A stretch of DNA of 47,278 bases from assembly GCF_000308535.1 (NCBI RefSeq), contig NZ_BAFW01000053.1:1-47278 (forward strand), in the 5' to 3' direction. Numbering within the stretch: the first letter of the stretch is position 1; each line of letters starts with the position of its first letter. Of this stretch, positions 8,729 to 16,890 are shown one piece after another. The position numbers and the translations under genes are program-made. The notes under the pieces are model-generated. The model made no database searches, was not told where the DNA came from, and saw only the letters and a program-made list of their open reading frames with translations. Origin of the DNA: Nocardia cerradoensis NBRC 101014 (lineage in GTDB: Bacteria; Actinomycetota; Actinomycetes; Mycobacteriales; Mycobacteriaceae).

Positions 8729-9144
8729 CGGTCCGCCTCGTGAGCGAGGAAACTCGGAACCGCGTAGCCGCCCGGACCGGGCTCGAACCCGATGTCGACG
8801 GACATGCCGATCGCGACCTCCTCCGGACCGCAGCCGCGCAATCGCCCAGCGATCCGCACGCCCGGGTGGCCGGGAAAGTCGACCAGCACGATCGCGTACG
8901 GCACCTCGAGGTCCGGGAGCCAGCGCTGGTAGTTCACGGTGAAGCTGTAAATCGTTCCGGGACCGACGATTTCGACGAACGCGGGATCGCGGCGCCGACA
9001 TCGTCGGCAGATGCCGCGGGGCGGGAAGGAATCGGCGCCGCACGCGGGGCAGTGCTCGACCAGCAAACGGCCGGCGGCGGCGCCGGTCCAGAAGGGCTCG
9101 GTCTCCTCGGTGACCATCGGCGGGATACCCGGTATCGCGTTCAT
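8725..9144 (-). CDS. DUF35 OB-fold/zinc-ribbon protein, partner of the thiolase-like protein
   Basis: A 139-residue protein with a rubredoxin-like zinc ribbon (CPACG then CRRCRRRD, four Cys) followed by an OB fold containing YSFTVNYQRWLPDLEVPYAIVLVDF. DUF35 proteins bind acyl-CoA and complete the active site or stability of thiolase-like partners. The ATG at 9144 follows GGAGG at 5 nt; the frame upstream of it is open but unused. It is first in a DUF35, thiolase-like, SDR unit and is transcribed divergently from the LLM oxidoreductase, sharing the operator at 9193-9206. Confidence 0.9.
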   Translation of the reverse strand: MNAIPGIPPMVTEETEPFWTGAAAGRLLVEHCPACGADSFPPRGICRRCRRRDPAFVEIVGPGTIYSFTVNYQRWLPDLEVPYAIVLVDFPGHPGVRIAGRLRGCGPEEVAIGMSVDIGFEPGPGGYAVPSFLAHEADR

Positions 9145-9192
9145 CCGGCCTCCAGGAGCGAGTCGTTGCTGCCTATAACCACTATCATGATA

Positions 9193-9206
9193 AGTGAGCA
9201 TTTGCT
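9193..9206. promoter_or_regulatory. Island operator site B
   Basis: AGTGAGCATTTGCT lies between divergent genes, 48 nt from the DUF35 start and 57 nt from the LLM start. Next to it is a second palindrome-like element, CACTATCATGATAAGTG at 9180-9196, with a perfect ATCATGAT centre. One site may serve both directions. Confidence 0.6.
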
Positions 9207-9263
9207 ATCTTCGTGTGGTCGGTGCCGATCGGGCACCGGCGCACTGCTCGCCGAGGGAGTCGG

Positions 9264-10217
9264 ATGTCCGCCGACCGCATCGTCTTCGGGGCAGCCGCGA
9301 TGCCGGAACCGGATCGGGACTGGCTGGCCGCTGCCGAACGCCTGCCCATCGAATCCGTCTGGCAGGGCGGCCACATCCTGCCGCCGAGTCCTACCGGTGA
9401 GGCCGTCACCCGTCTGTCGCTGATGGTCGCATGGACCGAACGCGTCCGGGTCGGAACCGCGACGCTGCTGCTGCCGCTCTATCAGCCGGTGATCGTGGCC
9501 AAACAGCTCGCCGATCTGGATGCCCGCTCCGGTGGGCGGGTGTCGGTCGGTCTCGGGGTCGGCGGGGAGTTCCGGCACGAATTCGAGGCCCTCGGTGTGC
9601 CGCTGTCCGAACGCGGCCCGCGCACCGACGAGGCGATGGATGTACTGCGTGCGCTGTGGCGCGACGAACCGGTCGATCACGAAGGCCGGTTCTTCCGATT
9701 GCGCGATCTGCACCTGCGCCCGGTCCGCGGCCTGGACGGTTCCGCCATGCGGCCCGGCGGGCCGCCGCTGATCGTGTCCGGACGCGCCGGCCCCGCGATG
9801 CGTCGGGCCGCCCGGCGGGGCGACGGCTGGATGCCGTACCTGATGTCGCCGTCCGCGTATGCCCGCTCCGTCACGGCGATCCGGCAGGAGGCGGCGGCTA
9901 TCGGCCGCGATCTCACCGGATTCGAATGGGCGATGTATCTGTACTGCTCGATCCGCCGCGACGGTGATCACGCCCGCGCCGAGGTGGCCGAATTCCTCGG
10001 TGGCGCCTACGGCGACAAACCCGGCGACATGCTGCGGCGCATCGCGCCGGCCGGCACGCCGGACGAAGTCGCGGTGCGGCTGCAGGAATACGTCGATGCC
10101 GGCGTGCGGCATTTCGTCATCGCACCCGCTACGCGGTCGGACACGCTGAACGTGGTTCGGCTGGCCGCCGAAGAGGTGTTGCCGAGATTGGAACTTCCGG
10201 TCCGGGTCGGGCAATGA
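9264..10217 (+). CDS. LLM-class (luciferase-like) flavin or F420-dependent oxidoreductase
   Basis: A 317-residue luciferase-like TIM barrel, typical of actinobacterial LLM proteins using F420 or FMN. Recognisable segments: RVRVGTATLLLPLYQPVIVAKQ, the GGRVSVGLGVGGEFRHEFEALG loop, and GGPPLIVSGRAGPAMRRAAR binding the phosphate end of the cofactor. The ATG at 9264 follows GAGGGAG at about 5 nt. It is divergent from the DUF35 unit. The CoA-transferase follows after 154 bp without a visible operator of its own and may be read from the same promoter. The reaction could be hydride transfer or monooxygenation; the sequence does not decide. Confidence 0.87.
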   Translation: MSADRIVFGAAAMPEPDRDWLAAAERLPIESVWQGGHILPPSPTGEAVTRLSLMVAWTERVRVGTATLLLPLYQPVIVAKQLADLDARSGGRVSVGLGVGGEFRHEFEALGVPLSERGPRTDEAMDVLRALWRDEPVDHEGRFFRLRDLHLRPVRGLDGSAMRPGGPPLIVSGRAGPAMRRAARRGDGWMPYLMSPSAYARSVTAIRQEAAAIGRDLTGFEWAMYLYCSIRRDGDHARAEVAEFLGGAYGDKPGDMLRRIAPAGTPDEVAVRLQEYVDAGVRHFVIAPATRSDTLNVVRLAAEEVLPRLELPVRVGQ

Positions 10218-10371
10218 ACTCCGAATGTGCTGGTACCGAGGGATTTCCGGTCCGCGACGGGCAGTCACTGCGAGTGCGTCGGATCTCTGCGACAGCGGCG
10301 CGACACCAGCCTGCAGGGGCCTGCCCGGCGGGAACGGCGACTTCGGATCGTTCGGCGAAAGGACTCCGACG

Positions 10372-12651
10372 ATGAGTGGCGAACGTCCCTGCGCGGATCT
10401 GACCGTGGTCGAAATCGCGGTGGGGGTCAGCGATCTCGGGCTCGGGTTGGCCGGTGGGCTGCCGGGCATGCTGCTGGCCGATCTCGGTGCGAGCGTGATC
10501 CGGGTGGTCGGGGAGGCCGTGCCGATCGACACCGATGTGCCGTGGGGTCGCGTCTGGCATCGCGACAAGCGCATCGTCACCACCACCGGTGTGGCCGAAA
10601 TCTCCGCGCTGCTGCGAACGGCCGATGTCGCGTTGGTCTACGGCCCGGAGGAACTCGTCGAGGCACGCGGACTGGGGTTCCGTGATTGTGCCGCAACGAA
10701 TCCCGCGCTCGTCTACGGCCGCTGCCGGCCCAGCCGCACCGAAGCCGGAACGGTCGAGGATTTCGGACTGCTGGTCGAGGCGCGTGCCGGCTTCTGCACA
10801 CAATTGCCCGGGCATCGTCGGGGACCGATCTTCCCCGAGGTGCGTGCGTCCGGCATGGGGGCTGCCTTCCTGCTACTCACCTCGGTGTTCGCGCTGCTGC
10901 GTCGCCGCGTCGGCACCGGCACGGGCGGATGGAGCGAAACCTCGCTCTACGACGGCATGCTGGCCACCCTCGGCTGCATGATCGGCCGGTCCGAACGGGC
11001 CGCGCCCGAAGTCGAATCCTATTGGGAGCACGGCTCGACCTTCCCGAACTTCCTCTACCGCTGCGCCGACGGCGAACTGCTGCAGGTGTGGTTCGGCGGT
11101 AAGGGCATGTACCAGGCGGTGATCGAGGTGCTCGGCGACGAACCCAGCCGGGACGGGTACTACACCGACCAGACCACCGGAAAACTGCGTGCCCGGGCCC
11201 AGCGGTGGACATCGTTCTTCGCCACCCGGCCGCGCGCGGTGTGGGTGGAGCGGCTGCGCGCCGCCGGGGTGGCCTGCGAGCCGGTACTGGGTCCGGGGGA
11301 GGTGCTGCGTGATCCGCACAGCGCCGAAACCGGTGTGGCCGTCACGCGTTCCGAGCACGGCCACGAGGATCTGATGATCGGCTCGCCGTTCGAGATCCAT
11401 CCGCTGCGGCCGGCGCCGGATGCGCCCGTCGCCGCGCGCACGCGTTCTGCCGCACGCCTTTTCGAGGGCCTGCGCGTTGTGGACTTCTCGGCGTTCGTCG
11501 CCGGGCCGCTGGCCGCCGAGGTGCTGGCGGACCTGGGTGCCGACGTGATCAAGGTGGAACCACCGGGCGGTGAGGCCATGCGTGCCGCCGCCTATGCGGT
11601 GGCGGCCTGTCAACGCGGAAAGCGCAGTCTCGCACTGGATATCAACGCCCCCGAGGCGCAGCCGGTGGTCGAGAAACTGCTCGCCTCTGCCGATGTGGTG
11701 CTGCACAACTTCCGCGTCGGCGTCGCGGAACGGCTCGGCATCGATGCGGACACCGTGGCCCGCCTGAACCCGAACGCGGTGTACTGCCACGCCAGTGCCT
11801 TCGGCGCCACCGGCCCGCGGGCGGCGTATCCGGGCAACGACGCCTTGATGCAGGCGTTGACCGGTGTCGAGCGCGCGATCGGCGGCGCGGGCAACGAGCC
11901 GCTGGCCGCGACCTGGATACCGATCGATATGGCCGGTGGCTGGGTCGCCGCCGCCGGCATCGCGCTGGGTCTTTACGCCCGGGCCACTCAGCAGCGCGGC
12001 CAGCAGGTGATCACCAGCTTGCTCGGCGCCGGAATGCTCATGCACTGCGGTGTTTTCGTGCGCGACGGCGAGCTCGTCGCGGGGCCGGCACTCGACGAGC
12101 GGCAGACCGGCTACGGTCCCGGCTACCGCATCTACGAGGGCGCCGACGGCGAGTGGTTCGCCCTGGTGGTCGCGGACCCCGAATCCTGGTGGAAGCTGGA
12201 CGAATTCGTCGCTGATTGCGGCGGCTCGGGGTTGGGGGACTACGTCCCGCTGCGCAACGGCCACGACGACAGCGCCGCCCGCGCCGCCGAGGCGAATCTC
12301 GAATCCACCTTCGCCACCGCCCCCGCCGCCGAATGGGTGCGACGGCTACGCGAACTCGGCATTCCCGCCGAACTCATCGAACCGATGAACCGCAACCGCT
12401 TCCGCCACGCCGTCCTGGACGATCCGGTCAACCGCCAACTCGGCCGCGTTGTCGGCTACCGCACCGCCGACTGGGGCTATTTCGAACAGATCGGCCCCCT
12501 GCTGCGCACGGGCCCCGATGTCATCGGTGGTCCGAGGCTGATGATTCCGGGCGTCGGCGAACACACCACCGAGGTGTTGAGCGAGTTGGGGTTCGATGAA
12601 GCTCGGGTGGACGAGTTGCTCGCGACGAAGGTCGCCCGCCAAATGGACTGA
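10372..12651 (+). CDS. Double-length CaiB/BaiF (family III) CoA-transferase
   Basis: A 759-residue protein made of two family III CoA-transferase modules in tandem. The C-terminal module, from about residue 360, is canonical: GLRVVDFSAFVAGPLAAEVLADLGADVIKVE, KRSLALDI, LHNFRVG, and YPGNDALMQ with the likely catalytic Asp. The N-terminal module keeps the opening and the LLADLGASVIRV element, but where the Asp-bearing loop should be it reads GPIFPEVRASGMG, so it looks catalytically silent. The family moves CoA between acyl-CoA and free acids, here presumably activating the island substrate or an intermediate. The ATG at 10372 follows AAAGGA. It ends 69 bp from a convergent amidohydrolase. Confidence 0.88.
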   Translation: MSGERPCADLTVVEIAVGVSDLGLGLAGGLPGMLLADLGASVIRVVGEAVPIDTDVPWGRVWHRDKRIVTTTGVAEISALLRTADVALVYGPEELVEARGLGFRDCAATNPALVYGRCRPSRTEAGTVEDFGLLVEARAGFCTQLPGHRRGPIFPEVRASGMGAAFLLLTSVFALLRRRVGTGTGGWSETSLYDGMLATLGCMIGRSERAAPEVESYWEHGSTFPNFLYRCADGELLQVWFGGKGMYQAVIEVLGDEPSRDGYYTDQTTGKLRARAQRWTSFFATRPRAVWVERLRAAGVACEPVLGPGEVLRDPHSAETGVAVTRSEHGHEDLMIGSPFEIHPLRPAPDAPVAARTRSAARLFEGLRVVDFSAFVAGPLAAEVLADLGADVIKVEPPGGEAMRAAAYAVAACQRGKRSLALDINAPEAQPVVEKLLASADVVLHNFRVGVAERLGIDADTVARLNPNAVYCHASAFGATGPRAAYPGNDALMQALTGVERAIGGAGNEPLAATWIPIDMAGGWVAAAGIALGLYARATQQRGQQVITSLLGAGMLMHCGVFVRDGELVAGPALDERQTGYGPGYRIYEGADGEWFALVVADPESWWKLDEFVADCGGSGLGDYVPLRNGHDDSAARAAEANLESTFATAPAAEWVRRLRELGIPAELIEPMNRNRFRHAVLDDPVNRQLGRVVGYRTADWGYFEQIGPLLRTGPDVIGGPRLMIPGVGEHTTEVLSELGFDEARVDELLATKVARQMD

Positions 12652-12663
12652 CCCGACCGGGTC
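12650..12663. terminator. Short inverted repeat after the CoA-transferase
   Basis: GACCCGACCGGGTC overlaps the stop codon of the CoA-transferase (stem of 5-6 bp, no T-run). A weak candidate terminator between convergent genes. Confidence 0.3.
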
Positions 12664-12720
12664 CGCCCTCTGGCAGCGACGAGCGTTGCGCCCGCCCGCG
12701 TTGTTGCAGGTACCGAAGTT

Positions 12721-13896
12721 TCAGTTCAATCCGAGGAGTCCCGCGGTGTTCCCGCGCAGTACCTGGTGGCGGACCGTGGGGTCGCAGGATTCCAGCCGGG
12801 GGAGGTAATCGCGCGGTTCGCGCAAGCCCTCGGGGTGGGGGAAGTCCGAGCCGAACAGGACATGGTCGGCGCCGATGGCGTCGATCAGGTCGTGGACATC
12901 GTCCTCGGGGAACGGGCAGACCCAGAGGTGTTCGGCCAGCGCTTCGCTGGGGCGGGGCGGGAGCTTGCCGCCGATCATCGGGCCGCGGCGGCCGAGGGCG
13001 GCGGCCTTGTCGATCGTTTTGAACAGTGGCCGAAGCCAATTCGAGCCGTTCTCGATCGAGACGATCTTCACGCCGGGGTGGCGGCCGAACAGGTTGTGCA
13101 GCGTGAGCGCGATCAAGGTGTCGACCACCGGGCGTTCGGTATTGCACAGTGCCCATTGCAGCGGTGACTGCTGATGCGACGGGTTGTCCGGATTCTCCGA
13201 CCAGTGCGTGCCGTAGAAATGCTGGTAGCCGCTGTTGGATACGTGGAATGCCACCGGGATTCCGGCATCGGACACGGTGGCCCAGAACGGATCGAACAGG
13301 GGGTCGGCGGGGGAACGGCCCGCGATCGGACCGGGACACAGGTGCACCATCCGCGCACCGGCGTCGAGCACCCGGTGCAGTTCCCGCACGCCCTGGTCGA
13401 TATCGAGCAGCGACAGCATCGGTACGCCGAACAGCCGCCCGTCCGCGCCGTACCCCCAGTCCTCCTCGAGCCAGCGGTTGAAGGCCCGCAGGCTCGCGTA
13501 GGTGAGCTCCACGTCGTCTCGCAGGTCGTATTCCACGGCGACACCCAGCGTCGGCAGCATGATCGTGGCCTCCACGCCCTGCCGGTCGAGAACCGCCAAA
13601 CGTGCACTGCGGTCGGCGAATTCCGGATGGTCCCGCGAGGTCACCACCTCGCGATGGGTGAATCCGTCCGCGACGCCTCCGACGAACAGTCCCTGCAACG
13701 CACCCGGCGCCGAGGCGTAGTCGCCGGGCATCACGCTCATGAAGGTGCGCTGCCCGCGCAGGAAGATGCGGCCCAGTCCGTCGGTGCCGCGTTCGACTCG
13801 GATGGTGCGATCGGCGAAGCGCGACTCGATATGGCGTGAGAAGCAGTCGTCGGGTTCGTAGTAGTGCCCGTCGGCGTCGATCAACCCGTATTCCAT
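12721..13896 (-). CDS. Amidohydrolase family protein (COG2159/ACMSD-like), second copy
   Basis: A 391-residue TIM-barrel amidohydrolase. The first metal motif is IDADGHYYEPDD at about 6-17, a barrel His lies in VAFHVSNSG, IENGSNWLRP occupies the position of ENGAGWLPF in the first copy, and the late metal Asp is in GSDFPHPEG. The ATG at 13896 has GGAGG about 10 nt upstream. It appears to be transcribed alone, with the operator at 13962-13975 in front. Substrate and reaction type (hydrolysis or decarboxylation) are unknown. It is clearly paralogous to the genes at 5325 and 15365 but not a recent duplicate. Confidence 0.87.
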   Translation of the reverse strand: MEYGLIDADGHYYEPDDCFSRHIESRFADRTIRVERGTDGLGRIFLRGQRTFMSVMPGDYASAPGALQGLFVGGVADGFTHREVVTSRDHPEFADRSARLAVLDRQGVEATIMLPTLGVAVEYDLRDDVELTYASLRAFNRWLEEDWGYGADGRLFGVPMLSLLDIDQGVRELHRVLDAGARMVHLCPGPIAGRSPADPLFDPFWATVSDAGIPVAFHVSNSGYQHFYGTHWSENPDNPSHQQSPLQWALCNTERPVVDTLIALTLHNLFGRHPGVKIVSIENGSNWLRPLFKTIDKAAALGRRGPMIGGKLPPRPSEALAEHLWVCPFPEDDVHDLIDAIGADHVLFGSDFPHPEGLREPRDYLPRLESCDPTVRHQVLRGNTAGLLGLN

Positions 13897-13961
13897 CGCT
13901 GCGCTACCTCCGGGATCGCCCGCGGACAGGACCGTGCGCTCCGGGCAGTGGCACTTGAGTA

Positions 13962-13975
13962 AGTGAGCGCATAGT
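13962..13975. promoter_or_regulatory. Island operator site C
   Basis: AGTGAGCGCATAGT, 65 nt upstream of the amidohydrolase start at 13896. It is one of the weaker matches, but the area is dense in related half-sites: CACTTGAGTAAGTG at 13952-13965 and AGTTACTAACT at 13973-13983. The exact centre is therefore uncertain. Confidence 0.5.
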
Positions 13976-14086
13976 TACTAACTTCGCATCGGCGGTAGAG
14001 GATGTCAAGGTCGTGCGGTGTTCCGCGGAGGGCTGAGGGGAGGTGTGATGAATCGGTGCCGGGACCCCGGGTGCGCTTCTAATATG

Positions 14087-14100
14087 AGTAAGCACTCGCT
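14087..14100. promoter_or_regulatory. Island operator site D
   Basis: AGTAAGCACTCGCT, 61 nt upstream of the alcohol dehydrogenase GTG start. It matches every position of the consensus AGTRAGYACYYRCT. Its flank is very like site E. Confidence 0.7.
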
Positions 14101-14161
14101 TGACAACCGGGATGGCGCGGCGGTTCGATCCGCGACGCATCCGAATCGATAGAGGTACGCA

Positions 14162-15241
14162 GTGAAAGTTGTTGTCGCCTACGAGGTCGGCCGGCCCCTC
14201 GAAATCGAAGATCTGCCCCTGCCGGAACCCGGCCCCCACGATGTGGTGGTGCGGCTGAGCGCCAGCGGCATCTGTCATACCGACCTCACCGTCATCAACG
14301 GGCTCTCGCCGCTGCCGCTGCCGATCGTGCCCGGCCACGAGGGCTGCGGGGTGGTGGAGGAGGTGGGCGCCGAGGTGCGCCGGGTGCGCGTGGGTGACCG
14401 GGTGCTCGCCTCGGTGACACCGGCCTGCGGACAGTGCTGGTCGTGCGTCAATGGTATGTCGAACCATTGTGAACTGAACGCGGAAGTCAAACGGCGGCAA
14501 CGTTTCCGCCTCGCCGATGGCCGCTCGGCCGCGGCGGTATGTGGTTGCGGAACCTTCGCCGAGGCGATGGTCGTGCACGAGGCGTCGGTGGTCACGGTGC
14601 GGACCGATCTGGCCGATGAGCAGCTCGCCCTGCTCGGCTGCGGGGTGACCACGGGCCTCGGCGCCGCGCTCAACACCGCCGGCGTCACGCCGGGCTCGTC
14701 GGTGGCGGTGATCGGCTGCGGCGGGGTGGGGCAATCGGTGATCCAGGGCGCGCATATCGCCGGGGCCGCCACGATCGTCGCCGTCGATCCCGTGCCCGGT
14801 CGCCGGGAGGCGAGCATCGGGGTGGGCGCGACCCATACCGTCGACCCGCAGGCCGGCGATCCGGTCGCGCAGGTGCGGGAGTTGACCGGCGGGCGCGGAG
14901 CCGACTTCACCTTCGAGGTGGTCGGCCGTCCCGAACTGGTCACCCAGGCCATCGATATGGCCCGGGTGGAAGGGGTGGTGACGCTGGTCGGCATGCCGTC
15001 GACCACGGATGTGCTGACCCTGCCCGCGATCTCGACGGTGTTCTCCGGCAAGCGGATCGCCGGATCGGTGGTCGGCGGGGCGCAGATCCTGCGTGACTTC
15101 CCGCGCTTCATCCGGCTCGCCGAGGCCGGACGTCTGGATCTGGAATCGATGATCACCCATCGCATTTCGCTCGACGAGATCAACAAGGGTGTGCACCTGC
15201 TCTCGCGGGCCGAGGGGGTGCGCACGGTCATCGTCGGATGA
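14162..15241 (+). CDS. Zinc-dependent alcohol dehydrogenase (MDR family, class III-like)
   Basis: A 359-residue medium-chain dehydrogenase oxidising an alcohol with NAD(P)+. Catalytic zinc ligands are C38 (GICHTD), H59 with E60 (GHEGCG) and C160 (LLGCGVTTGLG). The structural zinc lobe has four Cys (C89, C92, C95, C103). The nucleotide loop is GCGGVGQS at about 185-192. The GTG at 14162 follows AGAGGT at good spacing. It diverges from the second amidohydrolase, with one operator in front of each gene, and the third amidohydrolase follows after 123 bp with its own operator. Together with the aldehyde dehydrogenases it could take an alcohol to an acid; the substrate is unknown. Confidence 0.93.
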   Translation: MKVVVAYEVGRPLEIEDLPLPEPGPHDVVVRLSASGICHTDLTVINGLSPLPLPIVPGHEGCGVVEEVGAEVRRVRVGDRVLASVTPACGQCWSCVNGMSNHCELNAEVKRRQRFRLADGRSAAAVCGCGTFAEAMVVHEASVVTVRTDLADEQLALLGCGVTTGLGAALNTAGVTPGSSVAVIGCGGVGQSVIQGAHIAGAATIVAVDPVPGRREASIGVGATHTVDPQAGDPVAQVRELTGGRGADFTFEVVGRPELVTQAIDMARVEGVVTLVGMPSTTDVLTLPAISTVFSGKRIAGSVVGGAQILRDFPRFIRLAEAGRLDLESMITHRISLDEINKGVHLLSRAEGVRTVIVG

Positions 15242-15326
15242 CGCGGTGAACGCGGCCGACCCGCTTCGACCTCGCAACGAATCGCCGGCAACCCTGGCGC
15301 CCGCCCCGGCATGCGGCTACCTTGTA

Positions 15327-15340
15327 TGTAAGTATTCGCT
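15327..15340. promoter_or_regulatory. Island operator site E
   Basis: TGTAAGTATTCGCT, 24 nt upstream of the third amidohydrolase start. The first base departs from consensus. Position this close to the start suits repression by blocking polymerase. Confidence 0.55.
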
Positions 15341-15364
15341 TTGTTACCGGAGTTGGGAGATCCC

Positions 15365-16573
15365 ATGTCGTTCAGCTGGTTCATATCGGTTGATGACCAT
15401 CTCATCGAGCCGGCGCGGCTGTGGCAGGAGCGGTTGCCGGAGAAGTGGCGCGAGACCGGGCCCCGGATCGTCCGCGAGGACAAGTCGGAATTCTGGGTCT
15501 ACGAGGATCGCCAGATCGTCACCACCGGCCTCAACGCCGTCGCGGGTAAGAAGCGTGAGGAATTCTCCCCCGAACCCATCACCTACGAGGAGATGCGACT
15601 CGGCTGCTACGACCCGGCGGCGCGCGTGGCCGATATGAACCAGGGACATGTGCTGTCGTCGATGCTGTTCCCCTCGCTCCCGCGCTACTGCGGCCAGATC
15701 TTCCACGAGGCGAAGGACAAGGAACTCGCCCTGCTGTGTGTGCGGGCCTGGAACGATTTCATCCTCGAGGAATTCGCCCAGGCCTATCCCGGCCGCTTCA
15801 TCCCGATGATGATCATTCCGCTCTGGGATCCGGTCGCCGCCGCGGCCGAAATCGAACGCACTGCCGCGCTGGGCGCGAAATCCATCGCCTTCTCGGAGAA
15901 TCCGACCAAACTCGGCCTGCCGTCGATCCACACCGACTTCTGGGACCCGGTCTTCCGCGCCTGCGACGACACCGGATTCGTGATCTCGATGCACGTCGGA
16001 TCGTCCTCCAATATGATCCGGACCTCGGAGGATATGCCGACGCTGGCGTTCATGGCCTACTCGGCGGCCGCGAATCAGGCGGGGACGCTGCTGGATTGGC
16101 TTTTCAGCGGCAATTTCGTGAAGTACTCGAACCTGAAGATCGCACTCTCCGAGGGGTCCATCGGCTGGATGCCGTACTTCCTCGAACGTGCCGAGCAGGT
16201 GGTCGACAAACAGCGGTTCTGGGCCTCGCGGTTCGACATCAGCATGAACGCCACGCACGAACGCGGCGAGCAGAAGGGCACGGCGACCTTCGATCTGGAT
16301 ACCGATATCCGGCGCCTGTTCCGCGACCACGTGTACGGCACCTTCATCGAGGATCAGGCGGGAATCCGGCTGCTGGACATCATCGGTGAGGACAACGTGA
16401 TGCTCGAATGCGACTACCCGCATTCGGATTCCACCTGGCCGGATACCGTGCAGCTGGCCGGCAAGTGGCTCGGGCATCTCCCGCAGGACGTGCAGGACAA
16501 GATCACCGTCGGCAACGCGTCGCGGGTCTACAACTTCACCCCCGCCGATCCGGCCTCGATCCCCGAGTCGTGA
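15365..16573 (+). CDS. Amidohydrolase family protein (COG2159/ACMSD-like), third copy
   Basis: A 402-residue TIM-barrel amidohydrolase. The metal motif is VDDHLIEPARLW at about 9-20, the barrel His is in ISMHVGSSSN, SEGSIGWMPYF matches the ENGAGWLPF position of the first copy, and the late metal Asp is in ECDYPHSDSTWP. The ATG at 15365 follows GGGAGA. It resembles the first copy (5325) more than the second: both share the DxHxIEPARLW-like opening and the PSIHTDFWDP/PRLVDDYWEP-type segment. It is possibly co-transcribed with the alcohol dehydrogenase but has its own operator. Exact chemistry is undetermined. Confidence 0.88.
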   Translation: MSFSWFISVDDHLIEPARLWQERLPEKWRETGPRIVREDKSEFWVYEDRQIVTTGLNAVAGKKREEFSPEPITYEEMRLGCYDPAARVADMNQGHVLSSMLFPSLPRYCGQIFHEAKDKELALLCVRAWNDFILEEFAQAYPGRFIPMMIIPLWDPVAAAAEIERTAALGAKSIAFSENPTKLGLPSIHTDFWDPVFRACDDTGFVISMHVGSSSNMIRTSEDMPTLAFMAYSAAANQAGTLLDWLFSGNFVKYSNLKIALSEGSIGWMPYFLERAEQVVDKQRFWASRFDISMNATHERGEQKGTATFDLDTDIRRLFRDHVYGTFIEDQAGIRLLDIIGEDNVMLECDYPHSDSTWPDTVQLAGKWLGHLPQDVQDKITVGNASRVYNFTPADPASIPES

Positions 16574-16608
16574 CCTATCGCGGGCCGGTGACGGTCCGCA
16601 GATGCCGA

Positions 16609-16634
16609 GGTCCGCCCACCATGGTGGGCGGACC
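16609..16634. terminator. Bidirectional hairpin between convergent genes
   Basis: A perfect 12-bp inverted repeat, GGTCCGCCCACC then AT then its complement, lies 36 nt after the amidohydrolase stop and 43 nt after the ferredoxin stop. It is a strong intrinsic-type terminator in both directions, although the T-run is short. Confidence 0.7.
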
Positions 16635-16676
16635 TTCGCGTTTCGGGGTCCCTGCGCGTGCGAACGCAGCGGGGGC

Positions 16677-16865
16677 TCAGCTCAGTACGATCGCCCGTTC
16701 CGGGCAGTTGTCGGCGGCCTCGCGGGTGCGGTCCCGGAGTTCGGCCGGTATCTCGGAAACCGTTGCGCGGCCGTGGCCTTCGTCGTCGAGGTCGAAGACC
16801 TCCGGGCAGATCTCCCAGCAGCGGGCGTGGCCCTGGCAGCGGTCGGGGTCGACGGATACGTGCAT
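16677..16865 (-). CDS. CxxH-type 3Fe-4S ferredoxin
   Basis: A 62-residue ferredoxin with cluster ligands C10, C16 and C54 (in CPERAI) plus C20. The usual second Cys is His 13, giving CxxHxxC. Family knowledge: actinobacterial ferredoxins with this substitution carry 3Fe-4S-type clusters and donate electrons to P450s, as with the ferredoxin beside mycobacterial CYP51. It lies 25 bp downstream of the second SDR in one unit under site F. The only P450 in the window (26838) is about 10 kb away but appears to be in the same regulon, so it is the natural partner. The Rieske oxygenase is an alternative acceptor. No ferredoxin reductase is visible. Confidence 0.92.
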   Translation of the reverse strand: MHVSVDPDRCQGHARCWEICPEVFDLDDEGHGRATVSEIPAELRDRTREAADNCPERAIVLS

Positions 16866-16890
16866 GACTGTCCTCCGGGTGCGGGGCGAT

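Noticed and set aside
10218..10371. Island operator before the CoA-transferase
   Set aside because: I searched this gap and found no acceptable match to the 14-bp site, so the gene may depend on the LLM promoter.
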